A stretch of DNA of 64,000 bases, from positions 1,929,280 through 1,993,279 of the forward strand of contig NC_083605.1 of the NCBI RefSeq assembly GCF_029168945.1, written 5' to 3'. The notes under the pieces were generated by a model that ran no database searches, was not told the origin of the DNA, and saw only the letters and a list, made by a program, of their open reading frames with translations. The DNA is from Cannabis sativa (lineage: Eukaryota > Streptophyta > Magnoliopsida > Rosales > Cannabaceae). The translations under genes were made by a program, and so were the position numbers. Positions 46,726-56,735 of this stretch are shown piece by piece; the first letter of the stretch is position 1; every line of letters begins with the position of its first letter.

Positions 46726-47215
46726 TGTTAGACTTTTATTTGGGCTTACATTAAATTTTATTGGTTTTATTAAAACTTGGGTTGATTAGATAGTTCTTTG
46801 CTGTGTTAGCCCATGTTGTTGGTGATCAATTGTTAATGGGCTTAGCATCTGTGTGTAAAGTCTAGGTGAAGCAGAAGTGTGGGCTTTTCTAGTTAACTGA
46901 AGCCTTTGATGAGCAGGCCCAGTCCAACTAGGGTTTTGTAGCTAAGTCCCCTCCCTAACTCTATAAATACATATTGTCTCATCACAATTGTATACCTTTT
47001 GATAATCAGAGAAAATAAACTGCTTCTGATTTAGAGATCTAGGGAGGAAGACTTAGTTGATAGTATTGCACTATCAAATTGGAGTAACTGCTGTGGATCA
47101 ATCAGAGATAATTGCTATGGATCAATCAGGTACACATACCTAATTATTATATCTTATTATTGTGTTCTATGTTATATACAAATAGATCTTGGGTATATTA
47201 TTAATTTTTCTAACA
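46726..47215 (+). repeat. 3' LTR of copia B
   Basis: This 490 bp LTR shows no difference from 40,095-40,584 that I can find by eye. TATAAATA is at 46,962. The GTTTT TSD follows. Confidence 0.95.
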
Positions 47216-47237
47216 GTTTTTTCATGACTATTAAAAA

Positions 47238-47600
47238 AAAAAAAAGTGATTAAAGTGTTAATAAATGTACTCTAAATTTTTCAAAAATAGATTGAATGTG
47301 AACAATTAATATACACAATCATATAAATAAGGTATTTATAATTTTGTTAAATCCCTATCTTTAGGGACAAAAATAATTAATAATGTCACTGTGATAGAAT
47401 ATAATTCTTCCTAACTAAATTATTTTACAATATTAGTCGACCATCATATTCAATGTCTGTCGAACTCATGGACTTGGTCTAATTGGAAGACTTAGAAAAA
47501 TCTAAGGTTACCTTTAGTAATTTTATGTATAAATTGTCTACATGACGAAGACTTTATTGTTGTGTGTTCTTGTTACTAAACTACCCAATGGAATAATAGT
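47238..47600 (+). repeat. LRAT upstream block, copy 2 (left part)
   Basis: This matches 37,734-38,040, including the GTCGACCATCATATTCAATGT landmark at 47,437. Copia B separates it from the gene. The matching right part of this copy is at 49,195-49,390, after inserted DNA. Confidence 0.8.
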
Positions 47601-47855
47601 AATAATTTCAATTGGTGTTTGAAAAAGTAGGAGTACACTTATAAAATACCTAATTTTAATCTAATCTGCATTATCTTTTGAAAAATTTAAAATCTCATAT
47701 TTGTGAGAATTGAATGTTGATTGACATTTAAAAGTAACCAATCCAATCTAATCCACAAATATTTATATATGTTTTAAAAAAGTTTATATATACAATACAT
47801 AATTTAATGTAAAAATAATAATTTAAAACATAGTAAACCAAATCTATATTTTATT
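47601..47855. other. AT-rich DNA with CCAATCCAATC sequence
   Basis: The phrase ACCAATCCAATCTAATCC near 47,740 is the reverse complement of GGATTGGATT-type phrases at 48,630-48,750. The two may be ends of one older element that the LINE at 47,856 later entered. No gene is visible. Confidence 0.4.
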
Positions 47856-48398
47856 CTTTTTTTTTTTTTATTTTCTTTTTATGAATCAGCTTCAATAACT
47901 TAATATATTCAACTACAGAAAACATTCTATACAAACAACTCAATAAAAAGGTATTACAATTGCTTTAGCCAATGAATATCTATTTTCTTCATCTTTTTGG
48001 GAGTAGCCATATTTAATCTATCTTTTACATCTTGCTGAATTCTATTACACAGCTTACCGTGATGCTTTGTACACATTGAAACCAAAGTACTTTGTTTCCA
48101 ATCATCCATATATGTGGTAGGTAGCTATAGATACACTAACATTATCTCCAAAATTTAGAGATTTTTGCTCTATCAGTCCATCTTAGAATAATGCTCAAAT
48201 CTGTGCTCAAACATCTCCATCCGAGCCATTTTTTGATCTCCTGTAAGCAAATCCTGTTGAAATGACAATTAAAGTAAAGGTGCTCCATGATTCAGCCTGA
48301 ACATCACACAATAAGCATGTATTCGTTTGACAGATATTAAATTTCATTGATCGATAAGCCACCAGCTACTCTGCATAATAGAAGAATAATGCCACCAG
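47856..48398 (-). mobile_element. 5'-truncated LINE, zf-RVT region
   Basis: A poly-T run near 47,856-47,872 marks the 3' end on the minus strand. A perfect 11 bp duplication (TATATTTTATT) lies at 47,845-47,855 and 48,399-48,409. The minus strand reads the zinc-binding tail of LINE reverse transcriptase (CLLCDVQAES, then HLYFNCHFNRICLQEIKKWL) with one frameshift. It is dead on arrival. Confidence 0.85.
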
Positions 48399-48409
48399 TA
48401 TATTTTATT

Positions 48410-48982
48410 ATTATTTATAAAGAAAATATAATCTAAAACAAAACAAACATTTTTTATGCATACAATTTATTTTTACTTGAATTTGTTATTTTTGTTTTAT
48501 TTATTTTAATTTATTGTTGGAGTATTTTATTTTGTTGATAGTTATGTGTAAAAATATTTTTAATAATATTAAATAAGTTCATATTAAAAGTAACAACCAA
48601 CCAAAATAATCGATCCAATTAATTCGCATTGGATTGGATTTGATTTGAGTTACTATGCGGATTTGATTGGATCTAAAGTATAAAATTTGCAGTTAGTGCG
48701 GAAATTCAAATGCACTATAAGTAAAATAGTGCAAATTGGATTGGATGAATACCCGTATGAGATAGACAATAGTTGGTGTTGAAAAAGACAATTATAGTAA
48801 TAATTTTAAGGGAAATTACCGCATATACTATTTTTTGAACTTTTTTTTCAAATTTACGGTTTGGGTGTCTAAAGTGGCTTCTCCAGTGGTTTCTATGTGA
48901 GTTGCTATACGGATTTTGGTTGCAATTTAAGTTGCTCTGTTAGTTGCAATATGTAATTCTATGTAGAATTCTGTAGAAATGT

Positions 48983-49013
<31 letters not shown>

Positions 49014-49190
49014 TTTTAAAATATAAATATGAGAAAACCCCTAATTTTAATAACATAGGCCATCATGTTAAATTTATCAAATATTTTGCACAAAAAAGAA
49101 TTATCTAAACTCTTAAAATAGAGAATAGGGCTGTCTTAAATATTTTGAAGGCTATGTTTTAATTTTAAAAATTGAGCTTCTAATACAAGA
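48410..49190. other. Non-coding repeat-derived DNA
   Basis: GGATTGGATT-type repeats (48,630-48,750) are followed by unrelated sequence with GTTGCAATTTAAGTTGCTCTG phrases and a poly-A run (48,981-49,008). I see no coding potential or clean element boundary. Confidence 0.4.
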
Positions 49191-49194
49191 AAAA

Positions 49195-49390
49195 AGGGCA
49201 ATTTATGATATTTTTAAATAATTTATCATACAGTTATATATCTTACAAAATACCGAAAAATTCAAATTATTTTATTGAATTTTATTGAACCCAATACAAA
49301 ATGATAGAAAAAAAATTATGAAAAGTCTGAAATAATAATAATAATAAATAGCAGTAATGAATTTTGTTTTTATTTTTTATATAGGAGAGT
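49195..49390 (+). repeat. LRAT upstream block, copy 2 (right part)
   Basis: This matches 38,030-38,215, including AATACAAAATGATAGAA and AATAAATAGCAGTAAT. No LRAT coding sequence follows it. Confidence 0.75.
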
Positions 49391-49504
49391 GCATTAATAT
49401 ATCCATTTTAAGGGGCTGTATTGTAGAATTTCTCCAAAAAATATATTAGACCCTTTTTCTTTTTTGGCCATGTACAATAACCTAATATGATAGAATTTTT
49501 ATTT

Positions 49505-50140
49505 TTCTATATAATGAAACAACTAATTAATTTTCCTAAAGTCAATTATTTTGTAATATTAGTCGACCTTCATATATATTCAGTCTGTCCAACTGATGAC
49601 TTAGAAGACTTAGAAAAATCTAAAGGTGATATTTACTAATTATATATTTATGGGTAAATACCATTCTGGACTCTCTGTTTTACAAAAGTTACCTATTGGA
49701 TCTTGTGTTTTGTTAAATGACAAAATGGACCCTGTATTTTCTAAAATAGTACATATAGGACACTGAATTGATTTTTTTTGTCAAAATAAAGTTTAATTAT
49801 AATCCGATCTAAAAGTGCTATGACAAAACTGTTTACATTTATTGTATCTGTTCGTATTAAGCATTGTCTTCAAGTTGGTTGTATTCAAAAAAAAAGTTGT
49901 CAAAAATTAAGCTTAGGGTCCTATTTTTGCTATTTTAGAAAATACAGGGTCTATTTTGTCATTTAACAAAACACAGGGTCCAATCTGTAACTTTTACAAA
50001 ACACAAGGTCCAAAATAGTATTTACCCTATATTTATTTATTTATGTATTAATTTAACTACTTGACCAAGACTCTACTCTTGTCTTGTTCTTGTTACTAAA
50101 CAAACCAAAGGAAACTAGTAAGAAAGACAATAATAGTAAT
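49505..50140 (+). repeat. LRAT upstream block, copy 3, split by a MITE
   Basis: It carries a diverged TTAGTCGACCTTCATATATATTC landmark and the TCTTGTTCTTGTTACTAAAC phrase. The MITE at 49,652-50,027 interrupts it. No gene follows. Confidence 0.65.
49652..50027. mobile_element. Mutator-type MITE with long inverted repeats
   Basis: This 376 bp element begins GGGTAAATAC and ends GTATTTACCC, with inverted ends of about 130 bp. It is flanked by a perfect 9 bp duplication, TATATTTAT (49,643-49,651 and 50,028-50,036). The 9 bp TSD and long TIRs indicate a MULE-mobilised non-autonomous element. Confidence 0.9.
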
Positions 50141-50283
50141 AATTTTAATAATATCTACCAACAATAAAATGTTACAAAAAGCATCAATATCTATATATAT
50201 AATAGTTTGGTGCACGTATATATATAATAGTAATTTTAATCTTTTCAGTTAAATTTAATTAAGTAATATTAAGTACAATACTT

Positions 50284-50310
50284 ATATATATATATATATA
50301 TATATATATT
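50284..50310. repeat. (TA)n microsatellite
   Basis: A perfect run of about 13 TA units. Confidence 0.9.
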
Positions 50311-50519
50311 TTTAATTAAGTACACAATGTATGTTTTTTTATAATTTTTGAAATGGGTTATGGACAGATAAACTTCATGACCTTTCAAATTTAAGTCTTT
50401 GGATGAGCTACTATGCACTTCTAAGTATGGGAAAGTTACAACCTAATGTTACAACACTGTAAATTCTTAATTTAGTACTAATTAATTCATGAGAATCGAA
50501 GAAGGAGAATCAATAACTC

Positions 50520-50841
50520 AATGCCACAACACAATTACTAGTACTCTAAAAGACCAAAAAGTTGTACTATGGCACATAAGACTAGGGTATATATATTAGT
50601 GATTAGTGAAAAAGACTTACAGGTCATGAGTGATTAGAAGCGGCTAGGAAAGGACAGGGTGAGCAAAGTGAATTTCTAAGAATCTTGTATCCTAGGTAAA
50701 CATCATAGACTCATGTTCAAAACTGGAATACGCAAAACTAAGAATATATACTAGAGTATGTTCACTCTGACTTTTGGGGGCCAGAAAAGACTTCAACTCA
50801 TGGAGGTAATGTCTAATTTTTCCAAAAAGGTCTGGGTTTTT
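50520..50841 (+). pseudogene. Copia C integrase relic, left part
   Basis: This is degenerate plus-strand copia sequence: LWHIRLGY (GAG-preINT) near 50,570, then CILGKHHRLMFKT, then LEYVHSDFWGPEKTSTHGG, the first catalytic Asp region of integrase. Stops are frequent. It is broken by the solo LTR at 50,842. Confidence 0.8.
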
Positions 50842-52755
50842 TGTTGGGTTTTATGCCCTAAATAAAACTCTTTACAATCAAATTAGTTATCAATTTAAGA
50901 AATTTGAAGTGATTGATGTTTGCATGAATTTTACATGCTAATGGTTTAATATGTTTATTACATTCTTCCACACAAAATCAGTTAAATCCAGATCATATGT
51001 TTATTCACAATTACAGTATCGTCAACATAGTGGAATGTGATTGTGATCATATGTATCAAAAGACTTCGTCCCTGTTTCATCAGTGTTTTGGATTTACACT
51101 GATGTGATAATCAGCGATGATGTGTACTTACACTTGGAGTAAGTGTTATGTTCTTTTTAGGACATTAGTAAAGTATATACTAGTTTCGAATGTATGGAGT
51201 ATATATTGGACTGGACCAATATTACAACTAAGTTAAGATATTACAAACTTACCGTTATATATATATATATCTTTTCAAGTCAATATCAGTAGTTGATCTT
51301 AAGATTAAAAGAATCTAAATCCTGTTATGCTTAAGCTCAACTTAGGAGTACTATTCATGTTCTTTTATTTATTAGTTAAGCCTACTTTTGGGTCAGGGTG
51401 ATATGTATATTTTGGGAACATGATAGTATGATTGAGTGGGAGTGCTGAACATAAATATGGAATCTATAGCTTCTACTGGTGTATAGAAGTCAAGTGATGA
51501 TTCCCTTCGAGCTTAGCAAATAGAAGTAAATGGATGAGCTCTTGTTTAACTGACTAATTATTAGATCACTAAACACCATTTACAGGTAGCTAAATGTTTT
51601 AAGGGGAAAAATACATTGAGGGGTGAGAACGGTAAAATTATCCCATCTCGATGTAGATCATCTATATAGAGGATCTTTAAATCACAATAAGATTATAACA
51701 ATGGTTAAATGAGATAGCATATTAATATCGTGGAACATATAATATGCTCTATATAAGTCTGAGAGTGCAATTCTAAGTTCTAAGAGTGGATTCAACGAAG
51801 AATTAATAAGTAGGAATTTACTTGGTAAATTTGGTTCAATTATTGGAAGCTCAGCATATAGATCCTTGGTCCCCATTCTAGTTGAGAACATTCTGCTTGT
51901 AAGACTCATTAATTGATTCATGATTGATCAATTATAATTCTAAAGTTAGACTATGTCTAATTTGTGAATTCTCACTAAGCAGGGGTGAAATTGTAAAGAA
52001 AAGAGATTCTAGGTTTATTTATTTATTAATGGACTTTATATGTCTAATTAATAATTAAATTAAATGATAATATTATTTAATAATCTATTTTAGTTATTAA
52101 ATAATTAGTTTTGGCATTTAAATGGTTAGAATTGGAAAATTAGCGTTTTTGAGAAAATAGAAATAAAATTTGTTAAAACTGCAAAATCAAGCGGGGCCCT
52201 TTATCACATCATGGTCGGCCACTATTTGTGGAAATTCAAATTGATATTTTCATTATTTTAATGTCAAATAATTCCTAACATAAACCTAGTAGTTGCCTAT
52301 AAATAGAAAGTGATGGCTCAGTCAAATCACATGCTTTAACAAGTTTTCATAACATCTTCTGACAGAAATTTCTCTCTTCAGAAAAACTGAGCCTTCCCCT
52401 TTTCTATACCTGGCCGAAACCCTCTCTTCTCTTTTCCTCTTCATAAATTCCGACCCTAGTGAGAGAGTAAGTGCCCACACACAGCAAGCAGTAACTCAAT
52501 CATAGATTGGAAGACTGTGAAGGATCAAACTCAAAGAAGAAGGACATTCGGGCTCAGATCTTGATTATACTCTGCGACAGAAAGGATACAAGGGTTAGAG
52601 ATCTGAGTGGAAGGAGACATTAATTCCGCTGCATCAATGTAAGATTTTCTTAACTTTATATGTGTTTATTTTATCGTTTTAGAAAGTTCATATTTAGGGT
52701 GTTAAACAACATACTTGTGAGTAGATCTAAGATCATGGTAAAATAAATTCCAACA
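50842..52755 (+). mobile_element. Solo LTR of the A/E/D copia family
   Basis: A 1,914 bp LTR starts TGTTGGGTTTTATG and ends ATTCCAACA, with TTTTT on both sides (50,837-50,841 and 52,756-52,760). No PBS or PPT adjoins it. It sits inside an old copia integrase, so it arose by LTR-LTR recombination after a full insertion. A TATA box (TATAAATAG) is at 52,298. Confidence 0.93.
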
Positions 52756-52960
52756 TTTTTCTACTTAGACATAAAAATGATGCTCTATCTAGATTTATAC
52801 AATGGAGAACTCTTATGGAAAACTTAAATAACCATAGGGTTAAAACCCTAAGAATTGATAATGGTTTAGAAATTTGTAATGATGAGTTTAACATGATATT
52901 GTGGCTCAGTTGGAATTCAAAGACATAGAACTGTGGAATCTTAAGCTTTCATGACTATGG
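52756..52960 (+). pseudogene. Copia C integrase relic, right part
   Basis: Continues the integrase of 50,520-50,841: LDLYNGELLWKT, LRIDNGLEICNDEFN (second catalytic Asp) and GIQRHRTV. Beyond about 52,960 the similarity fades. Confidence 0.75.
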
Positions 52961-53155
52961 GTTTCTTATCAAAAAATATGAAACCTCTAGCCATGATATC
53001 AAAAAATTGTGTTTTGCTTTTGAGTGAGGAAAAATCTCTAAATTAATTGATTATATACCTCTTTTTGTACTTAATGAAAAAATTGAGTACCAAAACTTAA
53101 TAAATATTTCTACGATGCAAATAAAAATAGCTCACGGAAAAATTTAATGTAGACA

Positions 53156-53417
53156 CACTACAAAAAATAATTACTTTTAGTAATCACAACATAAATTTTT
53201 TGAGACTAAAAAGATAACTTTTAGTCACAATAAAAAGTTACTTGTAACTAAAACATACATTTAAATACAAGTTGTCACTAATTCAGTTTTAGTCACGGAT
53301 TTTTTAGTCACAACATAGGAATAATAGTTTATAATTAGTCACAATTTTTTTTTTTTTTTTACTTTTAATCACAAATTTTGTTGTGACTTAAAAAGAAGTA
53401 AATTTTCTTTTGTAGTG
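53156..53417. mobile_element. CACTA-type MITE
   Basis: This 262 bp element begins CACTACAAAAAATA and ends TCTTTTGTAGTG, with internal inverted TTTTAGTCACAA repeats. The adjacent triplets (ACA and GGA) do not match as a TSD. A partial relative lies in the LRAT intron. Confidence 0.75.
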
Positions 53418-53902
53418 GGACATAAAAACATTAACAAGAAAATGAACTAAGTACAAAAGTAAGGAAACAAAAGAATAAAATGAAGAAAATAAAAAACATA
53501 AGTCTAAATGTAGAGTGATGCTGCACTATCATCACTACCCCTATTGGGTTTGGACATAGGATAGAAAAGCCATCATATCATGGCTGAGATCTCAAGTTAG
53601 CTTTTTCAAGGGCGATTCGACAAGCAGAATTAGAAGTACTATCTTTACAGATTGCCTCCCTATGTAACCACAATAAATCTTTGTTTTCTGCTTGTGCTGT
53701 TAAGTTTGTTAGTAAAAACAGATTGTGTTTGGTGAATGAGAAACCAAAAACAATGACAAATAATCGTACACAATCATATATTCTAACGTAAAAGTATGAG
53801 TCATTACATACCTAGTTAGAAATTGATAGATGAGTCTTATTTTTCACAGTACCTGAAATTATAGAGATATTCCATGACACGTGGATAGTTTGAAAGCTTT
53901 AA
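53418..53902. other. Unidentified sequence
   Basis: No recognised element. The minus strand has a short readable stretch near 53,600-53,710 (KLTAQAENKDLLWLHREAICKD) that looks protein-like and might be an exon relic of a host gene. I do not recognise a family. Confidence 0.3.
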
Positions 53903-54038
53903 GGTGGCGTTTGGCTAAAGGAAATGAAATGAAAAAGAAACAACTTTTGTTCTATTTCTTTATTCAGTTTTATTTTAAAGTATTGAAATGTTATTTTTAT
54001 TCTAGCTATGTTTTCATTTCTTCCGACCAAACACCACC
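53903..54038. mobile_element. Tourist-like (PIF/Harbinger) MITE
   Basis: This 136 bp element has ends GGTGGCGTTTGG and CCAAACACCACC, flanked by TAA at 53,900-53,902 and 54,039-54,041. The trinucleotide TSD and size fit Tourist MITEs. Confidence 0.65.
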
Positions 54039-54816
54039 TAATAAGGTGTTTGTTATGTAAGTTTGAGTTAGGGAGAGTAAAGTTGAAGGGAGTAGAGTTG
54101 AAGGGAATATAAAACTCATGCGTTTGAGAGGATTAACATTACTACTATTTTAATTTAAAAAGTGAAACCTACTTAGAAACACAAATCCATATTGTCATTC
54201 AAATTTAATTTAAATTTTACATTTTCATTGCCATCAAGTCTAAATCTCATACCAAATGTCCCATAATATATTGACAATATCATTGTATATTTCTCAAGTG
54301 GGAGCACTTCAAAATGTAATGATCCGTCTTGTTGCCTTATTATCTTCATTCTTCCCTTCGCCAGAAAGTTTTTTATCACATGATCCCTAATCAAAATTGC
54401 CAAAGAAAAATATTTGTTAATATTACATGTAAGTAGTTATTGGTGAAAGGAGACAAAATAAATTTTGCTAAAATGAAACCACACCAAACTTAAATGCTAC
54501 AATAAGGTTTTACTTTCCCAGTTGCATTGCTCAAATTGGAAAAAAGCTTCTACTTGCAAGAACTCAGGCAGCACTTTTGAACTCGAAGCAACATAATTTG
54601 AAAGTCTTTCACACAATTGGAGTAGCACTATCAACAGGAATATTTTAACAATGTTCTTTGATTTTCTAACATCCAAAGAGAAATTCACATTCTAAAGAAT
54701 CAAATATGCTGCAATAATAGACAAAATTTGTTTTACCTAGCACTTAACCTTCATGTCAAAGGATGCTAATTAATTGATTTTGTTCCTCCTAGCTTTTGAT
54801 TTTCAGTTGTACCAAC
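54039..54816. other. Unidentified AT-rich sequence with two small minus ORFs
   Basis: Minus-strand ORFs at 54,173-54,403 (76 codons) and 54,497-54,688 (63 codons) have protein-like composition, for example GRMKIIRQQDGSLHFEVLPLEKY. A spliced host-gene relic is possible. I recognise no family. Confidence 0.3.
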
Positions 54817-56735
54817 TGTTAGGTTTTATGCCCTAAATAAAACTCTTTACAATCTGATTAGTTATCAATATAAGAAATTTGAAGTGATTGATGTTTGCAT
54901 GAATTTTACATGCTAGTGGTTTAACATGTTTAATATGTTTATTACATTCATATACACAAAATCAGTTAAATCCAGATCATATGTTTATTCACAATTACAG
55001 TATCGTCAACACAGTGGAATGTGATTGTGATCATATGAATCAAAAGTTTTGGTCCCTGTTTCATCAGTGTTATTGGATTTACACTAATGTGATAATCAGC
55101 GATGATGTGTACTTACACTTGGAGTAAGTGTTATGTTCTTTCCAGGACATTAGTAAAGTATACTAGTTTCGAATGTATGAAGTATACATTGGACTGGACC
55201 GATATTGCAACTAAGTTAAGATATTACAAACTTACCGTTATACATATCTTTCCAAGTCAATATCAGTAGTTGATCTTAAGATTGAAAAGAATCTAAATCC
55301 TGATATGCTTGGGCTCAACTCAGGAGTGCTATTCATGTTCTTAGATTTATTAGTTAAGCCTACTTTCGGGTCAGGGTGATACGTATATTTCGAGAACATG
55401 ATAGTATGATTGAGTGGGAGTGCTAAACATAAATATGGAATCTATAGCTTCTACTGGTGTATAGAAGTTAAGTGATGATTCCCTTCGAGCTTAGCAAATA
55501 GAAGTAAATGGATGAGCTCTTGTTTAACTGACTAATTATTAGATCACTAAACACCATTTACAGGTAGCTAAGTGTTTTAAGGGGCAAAATACATTGAGGG
55601 GTGAGAACGGTAAAGAAATCCCACCTCGATGTAAATCATCTATATAGAGGATCTTTAAATCACAATAAGATTATAACAATGGTTAAATGAGATAGTATAT
55701 TGGTATCGTGAAACATACAATATGCTCTATATAAGTCTGAGAGTGCAATTCTAAGTTCTAAGAGTGGATTCAACGAAGAATTAATAAGTAGGAATTTACT
55801 TGGTAAATTTGGTTCACTTATTGGAAGCTCAGCATATAGATCCATGGTCCCCATTCTAGTTGAGAACATTCTGCTTGTAAGACTCATTAATTGATTCGTG
55901 ATTGATCAATTATAATTCTAAAGTTAGACTATGTCTAATTTTATGAATTTTCACTAATTATGGGCGAAATTGTAAGGAAAAGAGTTTTCTAGGTTTATTT
56001 ATTTATTAATAGACATTATATGTCTAATTAATAATTAAATTAAATGACAATATTATTTAATAATGTATTTTAGTTATTAAATAATTAGTTTTGGCATTTA
56101 AAAGGTTAGAATTGGAAAATTGGCATTTTTGAGAAAATAGAGATAAAATTTGATAAAATTGCAAAATTAAGTAAGGCCCAACAACACCTAGGCCGGCCAC
56201 TTAATTAGATTTTTCAAATTATTATTTTCATTATTTTAATGCCAAATAATTCTAAACCTAGACCTAGTAGTTGCTTATAAATAGAAAGTGATGGCTCAGT
56301 CAAAACATAAGTTTTCAACAAGCCTTTCTGACAGAAATTTCTCTCTTCAGAAAACTGAGCCTTCCTCACTCTCTACCTTGGCCGAAATCTCTCTCTCTCT
56401 CTCTCTCTCTTTTCCCTTCATCTTTTTCGTGACCCTAGTGAAAGAGTAAGTGCCCACACACAGCAAGCAGTAACTCAATCATAGATTGGAAGACTGTGAA
56501 GGATCAAAGCTTGAAGAAGAAGGAGATTCGGGCTCAGATCTTGATTATACTCTGCTACAGAAAGGAATCAAGGGTTAGAGATCTGAGTGGAAGGAGACAT
56601 TTATTCCGCTGCATCAATGTAAGGTTTTCTTAACTTTATATGTGTTTATTTTATCGTTTTAGAAAGTTCATATTTAGGATGTTAATAAACATACTTGTGA
56701 GTAGATCTAAGATACTGGTAAAATAATTCCCAACA
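54817..56735 (+). repeat. 5' LTR of copia D (or a solo LTR)
   Basis: This 1,919 bp LTR runs from TGTTAGGTTTTATG to CCCAACA, with CCAAC at 54,812-54,816 and at 56,736-56,740. It contains a (CT)n tract near 56,389-56,410. A TATA box is near 56,277. Confidence 0.9.

Larger units (their letters stand above)
40095..47215 (+). mobile_element. Copia element B, full-length, coding-dead
   Basis: A 7,121 bp plus-strand element has two 490 bp LTRs that appear identical, a tRNA-Met PBS, a PPT and a GTTTT TSD. Gag and pol are recognisable in the correct order but carry many stops and frameshifts, so the copy cannot encode its own machinery. Identical LTRs with decayed coding sequence imply recent mobilisation in trans or LTR gene conversion. 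Confidence 0.95.

Noticed and set aside
47640..48770. A single hAT-like element with GGATTGGATT ends
   Set aside because: The inverted phrases are suggestive, but I could not find clean termini or an 8 bp duplication.
51682..51921. 75-79-codon minus ORF repeated at 55,660 and 62,999
   Set aside because: It is the corresponding LTR shadow in the solo LTR and copia D, without independent conservation.
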